A DNA stretch of 37,853 nucleotides from JBBAEA01 sp041656175 (GCA_041656175.1 JBBAEA010000012.1:1-37853); one strand, 5' to 3'; shown: positions 1 through 9,129, counted from the first letter of the stretch. The notes: a model not told the origin generated them from the letters alone. Numbers and translations are program-made.

Positions 1-2159
1 ATATTTCCATCCTGCCACAGAACTGTAAGATCGTTTCGGTAAACTAAATAGTACCAAGTCGTTGCCAAGCCGATGTCCATTTTGCCGTCGCCATCAAAGT
101 CTGCGATGACGGGGGGGCCACCCCATGCGTTGCATACCCAACTGTCAAGATTAGCATCGCAGTCTGCGGTAGTACCTTGATACTGTTCAACTTTGGCGCG
201 CGCTTTATTGATGGGGAGATCCGCGCTTTTGATTTTTTCGCTGCTCCAAGTATTGCCGTTTTTGTAGACCTTCCACACTTCAACAGTGCCAACCGTACCG
301 CGGACATTGCGCACGCGTACGATCTCGGGGATAAGCTCTCCAGGTTTTCCGTTATTGGGTAGCAAATCCGCAACAGCATAGTGGTGCCCACCACCTTGGG
401 AGCGTGGAACAATCATTTTACAGTTATTATCGAATATTCCAGCGCTAATGATTTCGGCGTTTCCATCTCCATCGAGATCTGCCACAATCACGTCATCCAG
501 ATAATTGGCACCGTACCTAATATTATAGCCAATATCTACGCTAGGCGTCAGGCTAGCGTCTTCAGCGGGTTTTGGAGCCCCTACTTTGAATTGACAGCGC
601 CAGCTCATGTCGTTATTGAGGATTCCACGCGTGGTCACGATCTCGATCTTCCCGTCGCCGTCAACATCTGCAAAGCTTGGATGTAAATCCACGGATACAC
701 TCTCAATCTCTTCTCCCAGTGTTAGGCGCGCCTTTTCGACAAACTTATAGCCGCTGCCATCGGGTACAAGGTTCATGACGAGTTGGTATTGCGGGCCAAA
801 GTTAACTTGTGGATTGGCAGAAGGAACAGACGTTCCTACTACAATTTCTGGGTATTCATCACCATCGACTTTTGCAGCTCCTAAATCATTGCGGTAGCCA
901 TATCTTACCGTTGTTGAATTCGCAATGTGAGCCGATTGCGCCAAAACCTCGCCGGTGTCACCGCTGAGCGCTACGAGCTTGCCGGCAGCAGTTACAAAAA
1001 CTACGTCCGGGATATCGTTTTCGTCAATTTTGCCATCTCCGTTATCGTCGGTTAAGTTGATCACGATAGCTGAGCCCAAAACGCCTTCTGGGAAGTTCCA
1101 CTGCGCGCTAGGCGAAAATTCGCCTACTGGTGGAATATACACACAATGATTCGGGCTATCGGCGAGTTCCACGCATGTTCTACTGGCTGGATCGCAAAAT
1201 TGTGTCCAACTGCAGTCGCCGTTATTCTCGCAGGCCTTGCCTTTTGTCAAGCACCTGTCGCCTAAACAAATTTGCGTTGCATCGTTGCAGCAGCTTGTAC
1301 CTGCACATAAAGTTGTACCTGGATCGCATCCCATTCTACAAGTTTGGCTTACGCTATCACAGAGTTGGTCAAGCTCGCAGCAAGTTTCCGAGCCAGAAGC
1401 CCCGCAACGCGGACCCTTGCCTTTGCAGTGCAGCACACAGCGGCTATCGATGCACTCAGTGTCCGCGCTACAGCACACCGCCTTCTCACCGTCGAAGCAG
1501 GCAGTGCGACCGTCATCGCAGTCCCTCCAGCAGCCTAGTCGCTCCAGTGAACAATACTCGCCGGAATCACAGCATTTACCGTCGCACGGTGCTTGCCCGT
1601 TGCTGCAAGGGTCTGCGCAATCTAAGTATAACTCATCACAAACCTTCCCAGCTTCACAGCATTTGCCTGCACAGACCACCGTGTCGCACTTGATGCAAAA
1701 ACCCGCTGCGCAAATATCGTTGCCCTCGCATTTGCCCATAACACAGGGCTTTGCGCACACACCTTCGTTACATTCCATATCCGACTGGCAGCAAACATTG
1801 CCGCAATACTCGCGCCCGTCCTCGCACGACGCTACGCACGCACCGCCCTTACAACTCTCATCCTCGCTGCAGCAGGCGCCGTTACACCGAGCGCTTTCGT
1901 TCAAACACGGCGCTTCGCATTCACCGGTAACTTGGTCGCACAAGTGCTTTTTCGCACAACAAACGCCGCCGCAAAGCGGGTCGGGGCATGCCACGCACAC
2001 GCCATCAACACATCGCTCTGCCGCGTCGCAGTCTGGCGCGCAGACCTTATCGCCGCCATCTCCTCCACCGCCGATGCTGTCGTCCGAGCAGGAGGCAAAA
2101 AACACTATCACAATAGCAAGCAAAATCGCGTGTAATGGTAACGAAATCCAGTCTTTCAT
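1..2159 (-). CDS. Cys-rich surface lipoprotein with FG-GAP-like repeats (3' end beyond window)
   Basis: The frame is open from an ATG at 2159 to the window edge (at least 719 codons), so the C-terminus is missing. The start is supported by GGAG seven bases upstream. Residues 1-23 form a signal peptide ending in FFASC, a plausible lipobox with Cys24 as the lipidated residue, followed by a Gly/Asp-rich linker. Residues about 40-338 hold tandem modules of 25-30 residues with a recurring CC pair and a CxxGxC ending, as in myxobacterial surface proteins. From about 345 on, acidic loops such as DVDGDGKIEI, DLDGDGNAEI and DFDGDGKMDI recur (near residues 369, 430, 497, 560 and 687), typical of calcium-binding FG-GAP/VCBS beta-propeller blades. 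A surface adhesion or binding role is inferred; no catalytic motif is seen. It is transcribed away from the beta-helix gene at 2582. Confidence 0.85.
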   Translation of the reverse strand, partial: MKDWISLPLHAILLAIVIVFFASCSDDSIGGGGDGGDKVCAPDCDAAERCVDGVCVACPDPLCGGVCCAKKHLCDQVTGECEAPCLNESARCNGACCSEDESCKGGACVASCEDGREYCGNVCCQSDMECNEGVCAKPCVMGKCEGNDICAAGFCIKCDTVVCAGKCCEAGKVCDELYLDCADPCSNGQAPCDGKCCDSGEYCSLERLGCWRDCDDGRTACFDGEKAVCCSADTECIDSRCVLHCKGKGPRCGASGSETCCELDQLCDSVSQTCRMGCDPGTTLCAGTSCCNDATQICLGDRCLTKGKACENNGDCSWTQFCDPASRTCVELADSPNHCVYIPPVGEFSPSAQWNFPEGVLGSAIVINLTDDNGDGKIDENDIPDVVFVTAAGKLVALSGDTGEVLAQSAHIANSTTVRYGYRNDLGAAKVDGDEYPEIVVGTSVPSANPQVNFGPQYQLVMNLVPDGSGYKFVEKARLTLGEEIESVSVDLHPSFADVDGDGKIEIVTTRGILNNDMSWRCQFKVGAPKPAEDASLTPSVDIGYNIRYGANYLDDVIVADLDGDGNAEIISAGIFDNNCKMIVPRSQGGGHHYAVADLLPNNGKPGELIPEIVRVRNVRGTVGTVEVWKVYKNGNTWSSEKIKSADLPINKARAKVEQYQGTTADCDANLDSWVCNAWGGPPVIADFDGDGKMDIGLATTWYYLVYRNDLTVLWQDGN

Positions 2160-2290
2160 ACAACTACTCCTATAAAATATAACACCCCACAACACTTTAA
2201 CGCTCAAAGCTCAGATTTTCAAGCTTAACCTTAATAAGCGCTTTTTTGGGGAAAAACAAGCGCACCCAAGGAAGGGCTAACAATCGCTGC

Positions 2291-2381
2291 GGGGGCGTTA
2301 CGGGGGCTTGGGCCCCCGTTGGGGGGGTAGCGGCAAACCCAAGCGTAGCGTGGGGTTGACGCGTAGGGGGGCGCTCCCCCC
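2291..2381 (-). repeat. GTAG-hairpin element, copy 1 (short core)
   Basis: Reading on the plus strand, a hairpin (CGGGGGC at 2301-2307 pairing with GCCCCCG at 2312-2318) is followed by GGGGGGGTAGCG, then a small core in which CAAACCC faces GGGGTTG. The element closes with GCGTAG and a G-run/C-run hairpin (GGGGGG-CGCT-CCCCCC region, 2366-2381). It sits in the 422-base spacer between two divergent lipoprotein genes, so it cannot simply be a terminator of either. I see nothing else gene-like in the rest of the spacer. Confidence 0.75.
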
Positions 2382-2581
2382 ACAAGAGCAAAGGTCATTA
2401 ATATCGAGTGCATCAGCGTATCCGTAGCCACAAGACTGTGTATAGGATAAGTTCGTCGATCGGTAGTGCCGCACAAGAAAGTGGCAATTTAAGCTCGGCA
2501 ACTCCGTTGAAAAACAAACAGCATCCTCCGTGCAAGCTCTCAATCGTAGCATCGAGCCTATTTTTTAGACTGGGGAATCAC

Positions 2582-4180
2582 ATGCGTCTCTTTAATCACG
2601 TTTCCGTTCTTAGGTTTTTTCTTTTGCTTCTTGCGCTCTATACGGGCTTTGCTGGACTGATTAGCTGCCAAGAGTCGGATAAGGGCTGCATTCCTAACGC
2701 GAAACGATGTAAGGAAAACAGCAATACGCCTCAAATTTGCAGTGCTGACGGCAAGGTGTGGATGGATCAAAGTGCATGCGCAGACTCCAGCCCAATTTGT
2801 AAGGATGGCGATTGCGTCGGTTATTGCGCCCGAAACGCCACCCGATGCAAAGACGGTTCCAATACTCCACAACACTGTGACCCCGACACAAACACTTGGG
2901 TTGATCAAACTCCTTGCGCAGATCCGGCTCCTATTTGTCAACAAGGACGCTGTAAATACAAGTTCATGCTGTGTGCGCCATATGCCATGCAGTGCCATGA
3001 GGACGGAAAGACGCCTCAGATGTGTCATCGGGACGGCATGTCATGGATTGATCGTGAAGCATGTCCTGCGCAAAGCCCCTCATGTGAATATGGTGGATGT
3101 AAATACGGCAGTGTTTTATGCGTTCCTGATGCCAAACGTTGTGACCCTCACAGCTTTCTGCCCCAGCGTTGCAGTTCTGACGGCTTGTCATGGATAGACC
3201 AAACAGAGTGCACGCATCCCACCCCGCTTTGCAAAAAGGGTGAATGCGTTAAGTCCAGTGCCGGGCCAAGCATCGATACTTTTAAACCCCTGACCGGGCC
3301 AGTTCAGCTTAAGTCAGGTGATACTCTAACGGGCTACCACATTACTAGCACGAACGGACCTTGTGTTTGGGGACATGATTTAAAAGATGTCCGCATTACG
3401 AACAACATCATTGGTCCCTGCGGTGAGGATGCCAAGGGTGTCGGCGTTTTGCTTGAACGATCGAGCGATGTTCGCGTCGACCACAACTATATTACAGATG
3501 TTGCAAGTGGTTTTTATGCGCAGCAAGAAGGGAAGGTGCTGGATAATCTCGTGTTTGACCACAATTTTGTCACCAAAGTCAGAGGGCCAGGAGCGCGAGG
3601 GCAGATGCTTCAATTCAACGCCGCCAAAGGCAGCGGTCATAAGGTGCTTTGCAATATCAGCTATCAAGGCAGCCCTGGTTACAAGCTAGGGCCCGGAGAT
3701 CAGGTCAATATTTTCATGTCTAGTGGCACGGCGGATTCTCCCATTCTCATCGCTTATAACAAGATTTTAGGCGGCGGTCCGCACGAAGCCGGCGGAGGCT
3801 TACTCGCAGCCGATTTTGGCGGAGATTACATCACTATTCGAAACAACTTTCTGCTCAATCCCGGACAATACGGCGTTGCAATCGCAGGCGGAAAACACAA
3901 TAAGCTGCTTGACAATATCATGTACAGCGACACCGTCTTCCCTTGGTCCAATGTCGCCGTCATTGTTTGGGGTCAAGGCAACTCGACAAGCCCCGAGACC
4001 TGCAATAACCATGAAGTTCGTGGGAATCGGGTTTTTTACCTCAGTAAAAACGGCTTTGGCGGAGCATGGAACGGAAAGAATTGCGGTGAAGTCGCTGGCT
4101 GGGACGATAACACCTTTGTTGACACCAGTTTAAGCAGCGAGCTCCAATTTGCCGAATTCCCTGAATGCGCTGAGTCTTAA
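2582..4180 (+). CDS. Lipoprotein: four Cys repeats plus right-handed beta-helix
   Basis: I chose the ATG at 2582 over an upstream in-frame ATG (2408). It follows GGGGA at a good distance and begins a clean signal peptide whose lipobox LISC gives lipidated Cys29; the upstream extension lacks these features. The protein has 532 residues. Residues about 36-223 are four tandem modules of about 42-47 residues, each with RC, then TPQxC, DG..W.DQ..C, a Cys-Pro-rich stretch and a final GxC. Residues about 230-525 show short repeating strands rich in Asn (VRITNNIIG, VRVDHNYITDV, ITIRNNFLLN), the pattern of a parallel beta-helix of the pectate-lyase/NosD class. A surface polysaccharide-binding or lyase role is possible, but no catalytic residues can be assigned. 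It stands alone, flanked by repeat-filled spacers. Confidence 0.85.
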   Translation: MRLFNHVSVLRFFLLLLALYTGFAGLISCQESDKGCIPNAKRCKENSNTPQICSADGKVWMDQSACADSSPICKDGDCVGYCARNATRCKDGSNTPQHCDPDTNTWVDQTPCADPAPICQQGRCKYKFMLCAPYAMQCHEDGKTPQMCHRDGMSWIDREACPAQSPSCEYGGCKYGSVLCVPDAKRCDPHSFLPQRCSSDGLSWIDQTECTHPTPLCKKGECVKSSAGPSIDTFKPLTGPVQLKSGDTLTGYHITSTNGPCVWGHDLKDVRITNNIIGPCGEDAKGVGVLLERSSDVRVDHNYITDVASGFYAQQEGKVLDNLVFDHNFVTKVRGPGARGQMLQFNAAKGSGHKVLCNISYQGSPGYKLGPGDQVNIFMSSGTADSPILIAYNKILGGGPHEAGGGLLAADFGGDYITIRNNFLLNPGQYGVAIAGGKHNKLLDNIMYSDTVFPWSNVAVIVWGQGNSTSPETCNNHEVRGNRVFYLSKNGFGGAWNGKNCGEVAGWDDNTFVDTSLSSELQFAEFPECAES

Positions 4181-4367
4181 ACGGACGCTAAAGTCAGCAT
4201 TTTCGTCGACATGTCAAAGTCTGCTGCATATTATTTCGATTAATACAGTCATTTTGCTGCAAACCGTGTATTTTTAGCCGAACTGAATATTTTATTCAAT
4301 GATGCTGATGGGCGAACTCGATCGTTTATGGAAATAGTGCGGTTTTGCTTCCGTGCAAAGGTCTCAG
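4181..4367. other. Non-coding spacer ending in an IS-end-like 16-mer
   Basis: No credible reading frame is seen. The last 16 bases of interest (CCGTGCAAAGGTCTCA, 4351-4366) recur exactly in inverted orientation at 11591-11606. In both places the sequence lies close to the 21-bp-stem hairpin repeat. The motif looks like one terminal inverted repeat of an insertion sequence, but no partner end or transposase is present here. Confidence 0.4.
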
Positions 4368-4476
4368 AATGATATTTTATTCAAAAAGTGCTTAAAAGAG
4401 TGCTTTCTTTTTTGGTGGGGGGGCGGGGGGAAGCTTTTTTCTTTTGCAAAAAGAAAAAAGCTTCCCCCCGCGCAAA
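4368..4476 (+). repeat. Long-stem hairpin repeat, copy 1
   Basis: A 109-base unit that recurs at 11720-11829 with high identity. It starts with an AT-rich segment containing GCTTAAAAGAGTGC, passes through a G-run able to form a quadruplex, and ends in a perfect 21-bp inverted repeat (4425-4445 with 4449-4469, loop GCA). The stem combines GGGGGG/CCCCCC with T/A tracts, so an RNA copy on either strand would form a very stable hairpin flanked by T-rich sequence. It lies 188 bases after the beta-helix gene stop and could end its transcript. Confidence 0.75.
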
Positions 4477-4509
4477 CTCAAAAGAAATACGTAATGCTGA
4501 GTCTCAAAG

Positions 4510-4756
4510 CCCCCCTACGCGCGAGCTTCCTCGCAATCTGCGACAGCTTTGGCTCGCCTTACAGGCGAATTCAAAGCGCCAATTCGCGTATAATCTTGTG
4601 CGCTGTTTCGGCTATTCGCCGGGATTTCGACATGGATGTCGAAATCGAACGCCGTAGGCGACCCATAGGGCTGCATGCCATGGATGGCATGCATTCCAAC
4701 CACCGCACAAGATTCGCTCATTGCGCATATTGCTCGGCGATCTCGCGCTACCCCCC
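4510..4756 (+). repeat. GTAG-hairpin element, copy 2 (long form)
   Basis: Starts CCCCCCTACGCGCGAGCTTC and ends GCGCTACCCCCC, the shared family ends. It is closely similar to the long copy at 25863-26084. Inside are nested inverted repeats: GATTTCGACAT at 4623-4633 pairs perfectly with 4636-4646 across a GG loop, and a TGCATGCCAT arm pairs with ATGGCATGCA around 4670-4694. Unlike most copies it lacks the G-run that would pair with its outer C-run. Confidence 0.75.
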
Positions 4757-4795
4757 ACAGGGCAGGCGCAAAGTCCTGTTTCGCCAAAAACTGGA

Positions 4796-4881
4796 CGGGG
4801 CGTCGCGGGGTGTCCCCGCGGAGGGGGTAGTGGCAAACCCGCGCAAAGCGTGGGGTTGACACGTAGGGGGAAACTTCCCCC
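4796..4881 (-). repeat. GTAG-hairpin element, copy 3 (short core, opposite orientation)
   Basis: Abuts copy 2 in the opposite orientation. Order on the plus strand: hairpin CGCGGGG-TGT-CCCCGCG (4804-4820), GGGGGTAGTGGCAAACCC, a short core closing with GGGGTTGACACGTAG, and a terminal hairpin GGGGGAA-AC-TTCCCCC (4866-4881). This is the same module order as the copy at 2291-2381, with different bases in the paired arms. The remaining 187 bases before ileS hold only its presumed promoter and leader; no T-box antiterminator was recognised. Confidence 0.75.
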
Positions 4882-5068
4882 TCTATAAAAAAACTTAAAA
4901 ACTGCCAGATACACGACTTTGCGGTTGCCCTACCCCCCCCCATTAAAATGATTGGCTTGCGCTATCACTTTTGCAAAGAAGTCGAGAGCGTGTTATGTCA
5001 TAGCCGCGCAAGGCCGCATTTTTGGTGTTTTGCGCAAAACTCCTAATGAATAATCTTAGAGGAAAGGC

Positions 5069-8000
5069 ATGGGTCAAAAAAAACTCGGCTTCGATAAAGT
5101 AGAAACTTGGATAGATATCGTAAAAGAGGAACACAAAATCCTGAACTTTTGGAAAGAAAACGATACATTCAACAAACTTCGTGAAAAAAATAAAGGAAAA
5201 GAACGTTTTTCCTTCTTAGATGGGCCAATCACAGCGAATAATCCTATGGGCGTACACCACGCTTGGGGACGCTCCCTTAAAGACGCTTTTCAGCGCTACC
5301 ACGCAATGAATGGAAAGGAGCAGCGCTACCAAAACGGCTTCGATTGCCAAGGACTTTGGGTCGAAGTTGAGGTCGAAAAAGAGCATGGACTTCTCTCCAA
5401 AAAAGATGTTGAGCAATACGGCATCGATAACTTCGTTAACGACTGTAAGGCGCGTGTGCTCAAGTATTCCGCGGTTCAGCGAGATCAGTCTATTCGACTC
5501 GGTATGTGGATGGACTGGGAGAACTCCTACTTCACCATGTCGGAGGAGAATAACTACACGATCTGGGCTTTCCTCAAAAAGTGCTACGATGAAGGAAAGA
5601 TTTATCACGGTACTGATGTAATGCCTTGGTCTGGGCGCTCTGGTAGCGCCTACTCACAGATGGAAGTCGTAGAAGGGCGAAAATTCGTTGCCCATCCATC
5701 GATTTTCGTAAAATTCCCACTACTCGATCGCGAAAAAGAAAATCTACTCGTTTGGACTACAACGCCGTGGACGCTCACTTCAAACGTTGCAGCAGCCGTT
5801 AATACAGAGCTCGATTACGTAAAATTACGCGCCAAACACGACGGCGAAATATACTATTTCGCACAAGAGAACCTGAACTTTAAACGCCTCGACAAACAAT
5901 ATCGCGAAAAAAATTGGATCGATGGCGTCCCTCGCCTAAAAACCTTGGCGCAACTATTTAACGAGCGAGGCGGCTACGAAATCGAAGGCAGCATCAAAGG
6001 AGCAGAACTCGTAGGTCTGCGATACCAAGGTCCCTACGACCACCTAGAGGCGCCTCAAATCGTCGGCGGATATCCCTTTACTAACGAAAAACTTGATACC
6101 AGTGCCGTGAGTGCACACCGCGTCATCGACGGTGGGCGCGACTCGCGTGGTGAGGCCATTGTTGTGGCAGGAGAGGGAACGGGTATTGTACATATTGCGC
6201 CAGGTTGCGGCGATGTTGACCATAGCCTGGGGGTTGCACTCGGTCTACCGATGATCGCGCCGCTCGATGAGGCGGCGAACTTTCTACCACCATTTGGCTT
6301 TTTAGCGGGCAAAAATGCCACTTCAGACGAAACTCGCCGCATTATCATCGACGATTTGAAGGAGCGCGGGCTTTTGTTGTCTGAAGAGCTCTACCCACAC
6401 ATCTATCCGCATTGCTGGAGAACGGGTGATGAACTCGTATTTCGTATGGTCGATGAGTGGTATATCAATATGGATTGGCGTGACCGCATCATTAAAACCG
6501 TTAAAGACATTCGCTGGATCCCTGCTTTTGGGGAGGAGCGAGAAATAGAGTGGTTGACCAATATGCGCGACTGGATGATTTCCAAAAAACGCTTTTGGGG
6601 TCTAGCACTGCCGATTTGGGTTTGCGAGGAATGCGAGCATTTCGAGGTGATGGGCGGACGCGAAGAGCTAAAAGAGCGAGCCATCGAAGGCTGGGAACAA
6701 TTCGAGGGTCACAGCCCACACAGACCTTGGGTGGACGGCGTAAAGATCAAATGTAGTCGTTGCGGGGCGCGTAGCTCACGCATTCCAGACGTCGGAAACC
6801 CGTGGTTGGACGCTGGTATCGTTCCTTACTCGACTATGCGCTACAACAGCGAGCGCGAGTATTGGAAGAAGTGGTTCCCCGCTGATCTTGTACTCGAATG
6901 CTTCCCAGGTCAGTTCCGAAACTGGTTCTATAGCCTGCTCTCAATGAGCGCTATGATGGAAGGAGTAGCACCTTTTAAAACCTTGCTCGGCCACGCGCTG
7001 GTTCGCGACGAACACGGCGAGGAGATGCATAAATCCACGGGTAATGCGATTTGGTTTGACGATGCTGCTGAAGAAGCAGGCGCCGATGTCATGCGCTGGC
7101 TATACGCGCGCCAAAACCCTGAAGTCAACTTGAACTTTGGATTCAGCATTCTTCGCGATGTACGCGGTGGCTTTATCAATACGCTCTGGAATACTTATGC
7201 GTTCTTTGTGAACTACGCGCGTCTTGAGAATTGGGCGCCACCCAAAGAAGCCACCCCCCTTGCCGAGCGCGCGCTCTTCGATCGATGGATCCTCAGCGAG
7301 CTTGCCATACTCATCGAAAAGGCAAGAAACGGCTTTGAATACTACGACACGCGTAGCGTGAGTTTGGCGGTGGAAGCCTTCGTTGAAAACCTCTCTAACT
7401 GGTACATTCGCCATAACCGCAAACGATTTTGGAAGATCGCCCAAGGTGACCCCGAGAAATCGTTTGCTGCCTTTGAGACATTGTACGACTGCTTGAGTAG
7501 CTTGTTGCGTATTATTGCACCAATACTACCGTTCCTAACAGAAACGATGTACCAAAACCTTTCAGCAGTACTCGAAGAAGCGCCCGAATCTGTTCATTTG
7601 TGCGAATATCCTGTGCAGAATATCGAACACATCGATCGTGAACTCTCAAACGAAATGGCGGCTGTTATGCGCTTCACAAAGCTAGCCCTAAGCGCGCGCG
7701 AAGCACAGCGCATAAAACTGCGACAACCGCTATCGAAACTTAAGATTGGCCCTGCAGACGCGCTTGAAGCGCGCGCTGTTGAGCGTTTCAAGGATATATT
7801 GCTCGGTGACCTCAACGTGAAGAACTTGACGATTTTGCCGCCCAAAACGGCCAGCCCCCTTGACTATGATGTAAAACTCAACTTCAAGAGCGCGGGACCT
7901 AAATTCGGTAATCAGATTAAAGCACTGAGCGCTGCACTCAAAGCGCGTCATGCTGAAGTCATTGATGCAGTGCGCCAAAATAAAGCGATACAGTTCTCTA

Positions 8001-8386
8001 TCGATAACAAAGAACTTGAGCTGCTCCCAGAGGACATTCTTTTGGTCGCACTAGCTAACCCCGATTTGGCCATCGCCGAGGATGCTGGTTCGTGGGTCGC
8101 CTTCGATACACAGATTACGGAAGAACTCAGAATCGAAGGGCTTATGCGAGATTGCTTGCGTCGCTTCCAAATGGCGCGCAAAGACGCTGGCCTCGAAATA
8201 GAAGATCGTATCGATTTTGTATGGCAATCCCAAAACAGCGACATACGCGCTGTATTTGCCGCGTGGAGCGAAAGCATGGCCGAGGATTTATTAGCCAAAA
8301 TTACAGAATCGTCGGATATCCAAGAGCAAAATTGCGAAATTGAGGGCAGAACTCTCAGCTTTAGCCTCAAAAAACGAATCGTCTAA
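5069..8386 (+). CDS. ileS: Isoleucyl-tRNA synthetase, GXHH-signature type
   Basis: Charges tRNA-Ile with isoleucine in the cytosol. The 1105-residue length fits the larger type-2 (eukaryote-like) IleRS enzymes. The class I signature HxGH is replaced by GVHH at residues 61-64, and the KMSKS loop reads MHKSTGN at 653-659. The CP1 editing domain is recognisable by VNTELDYVKL and GTGIVHIAPGCGDVD in the 190-390 region. A zinc-ribbon is suggested by C519/C522 and C562/C565. The C-terminal third carries the tRNA-binding helical region and the typical tail. The start has a strong AGAGGAAAGG seven bases upstream. GXHH in place of HXGH has been described in some type-2 IleRS enzymes highly resistant to mupirocin; resistance here is inference. 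rpe follows 65 bases downstream and may be co-transcribed. Confidence 0.97.
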   Translation: MGQKKLGFDKVETWIDIVKEEHKILNFWKENDTFNKLREKNKGKERFSFLDGPITANNPMGVHHAWGRSLKDAFQRYHAMNGKEQRYQNGFDCQGLWVEVEVEKEHGLLSKKDVEQYGIDNFVNDCKARVLKYSAVQRDQSIRLGMWMDWENSYFTMSEENNYTIWAFLKKCYDEGKIYHGTDVMPWSGRSGSAYSQMEVVEGRKFVAHPSIFVKFPLLDREKENLLVWTTTPWTLTSNVAAAVNTELDYVKLRAKHDGEIYYFAQENLNFKRLDKQYREKNWIDGVPRLKTLAQLFNERGGYEIEGSIKGAELVGLRYQGPYDHLEAPQIVGGYPFTNEKLDTSAVSAHRVIDGGRDSRGEAIVVAGEGTGIVHIAPGCGDVDHSLGVALGLPMIAPLDEAANFLPPFGFLAGKNATSDETRRIIIDDLKERGLLLSEELYPHIYPHCWRTGDELVFRMVDEWYINMDWRDRIIKTVKDIRWIPAFGEEREIEWLTNMRDWMISKKRFWGLALPIWVCEECEHFEVMGGREELKERAIEGWEQFEGHSPHRPWVDGVKIKCSRCGARSSRIPDVGNPWLDAGIVPYSTMRYNSEREYWKKWFPADLVLECFPGQFRNWFYSLLSMSAMMEGVAPFKTLLGHALVRDEHGEEMHKSTGNAIWFDDAAEEAGADVMRWLYARQNPEVNLNFGFSILRDVRGGFINTLWNTYAFFVNYARLENWAPPKEATPLAERALFDRWILSELAILIEKARNGFEYYDTRSVSLAVEAFVENLSNWYIRHNRKRFWKIAQGDPEKSFAAFETLYDCLSSLLRIIAPILPFLTETMYQNLSAVLEEAPESVHLCEYPVQNIEHIDRELSNEMAAVMRFTKLALSAREAQRIKLRQPLSKLKIGPADALEARAVERFKDILLGDLNVKNLTILPPKTASPLDYDVKLNFKSAGPKFGNQIKALSAALKARHAEVIDAVRQNKAIQFSIDNKELELLPEDILLVALANPDLAIAEDAGSWVAFDTQITEELRIEGLMRDCLRRFQMARKDAGLEIEDRIDFVWQSQNSDIRAVFAAWSESMAEDLLAKITESSDIQEQNCEIEGRTLSFSLKKRIV

Positions 8387-8397
8387 TTCTTTATCAT

Positions 8398-8426
8398 GCA
8401 GCTACTCATCGCTCGCGAGTAGCTGC
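8398..8426 (+). terminator. Perfect 10-bp hairpin between ileS and rpe
   Basis: GCAGCTACTC (8398-8407) pairs perfectly with GAGTAGCTGC (8417-8426) across a nine-base loop, twelve bases after the ileS stop. Only a weak T-run follows (ACACTTTGT), so it may be a partial terminator or an mRNA-stabilising hairpin rather than a full stop. It is unrelated to the G-run repeats of the window. Confidence 0.45.
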
Positions 8427-8451
8427 ACACTTTGTACAAAGGAGTCTCATC

Positions 8452-9129
8452 ATGATCGATATGCCGCGAGGAAAAACAATCATTGCCCCCAGCTTATTGA
8501 GTGCAGATTTCGCAAAACTCGGACAAGAAGTCGAGGATCTTCGCATCGCGGGCGCGGATTGGCTGCATTTCGACGTGATGGATGGCTCCTTCGTACCCAA
8601 TATATCCATTGGTCTCCCTGTTTTGGCCTCGCTTCGTAAAGTTACTAATCTTCCCATCGACGTTCACCTTATGATCGTGAACCCTGATGCACTTTTGGCT
8701 GATTTTGTTAAAGCAGGCGCCGATACGTTAACGGTGCAGGCGGAAGCCTGTACTCACCTCCATAGAACCCTGGCTACAATCCGCGCACTGGGAGCAAGGG
8801 CGGGCTTGAGCCTAAACCCGCATACAGGTATCGACGTCGTTGAATATGTTGCAGAACTGCTAGACTTCGTCCTTGTTATGACAGTAAACCCAGGCTTTGG
8901 GGGGCAATCCTATATTGACGCTTGTACCCCAAAAATTGCAGCGTTGCGCCAAAAATATCCCAAGCTCGACATTCAGGTCGATGGTGGTATTAAAGTCGAT
9001 AATATCGAAAAAGCTGCAAGCGCGGGCGCCAACATCTTCGTTTCGGGATCTGGAGTCTTTGGCGCCAAAAACTATGCTGAGCCCATCAGCGAAATGCGAA
9101 AAATCGCGGATTCTTGCCGGGATCGCTAA
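8452..9129 (+). CDS. rpe: Ribulose-phosphate 3-epimerase
   Basis: Interconverts ribulose 5-phosphate and xylulose 5-phosphate in the pentose phosphate pathway. The 225-residue TIM barrel carries all family landmarks: APSLLSADF (Ser14), LHFDVMDG with metal ligands His39 and Asp41, the VHLMI strand with His72, the phosphate-binding NPGFGGQ loop and catalytic Asp177 in VDGGI. The start at 8452 is set by AAAGGAG eight bases upstream; an ATG three codons later is possible but worse placed. It follows ileS by 65 bases on the same strand. It is followed by a repeat-filled spacer shared with the convergent glyS. Confidence 0.97.
   Translation: MIDMPRGKTIIAPSLLSADFAKLGQEVEDLRIAGADWLHFDVMDGSFVPNISIGLPVLASLRKVTNLPIDVHLMIVNPDALLADFVKAGADTLTVQAEACTHLHRTLATIRALGARAGLSLNPHTGIDVVEYVAELLDFVLVMTVNPGFGGQSYIDACTPKIAALRQKYPKLDIQVDGGIKVDNIEKAASAGANIFVSGSGVFGAKNYAEPISEMRKIADSCRDR

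Noticed and set aside
1130..2175. Long plus-strand open frames of 187 and 312 codons
   Set aside because: They are antisense to the Cys-rich gene. Cys codons TGC/TGT read as GCA/ACA on the other strand, which keeps antisense frames free of stops. The minus frame has a signal peptide, lipobox and regular Cys modules.
2408..2581. Upstream extension of the beta-helix lipoprotein gene
   Set aside because: It would bury the signal peptide and lipobox inside the protein; the ATG at 2582 has a ribosome-binding site and a correct export signal.
4353..4943. Open frames of 89-168 codons inside the repeat-rich spacer before ileS
   Set aside because: They run through the palindromic repeats in several frames and both strands, with no protein-like pattern or ribosome-binding site.
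4882..5068. T-box riboswitch before ileS
   Set aside because: No AGGGUGGNACCGCG-type box or specifier hairpin could be found in the leader.
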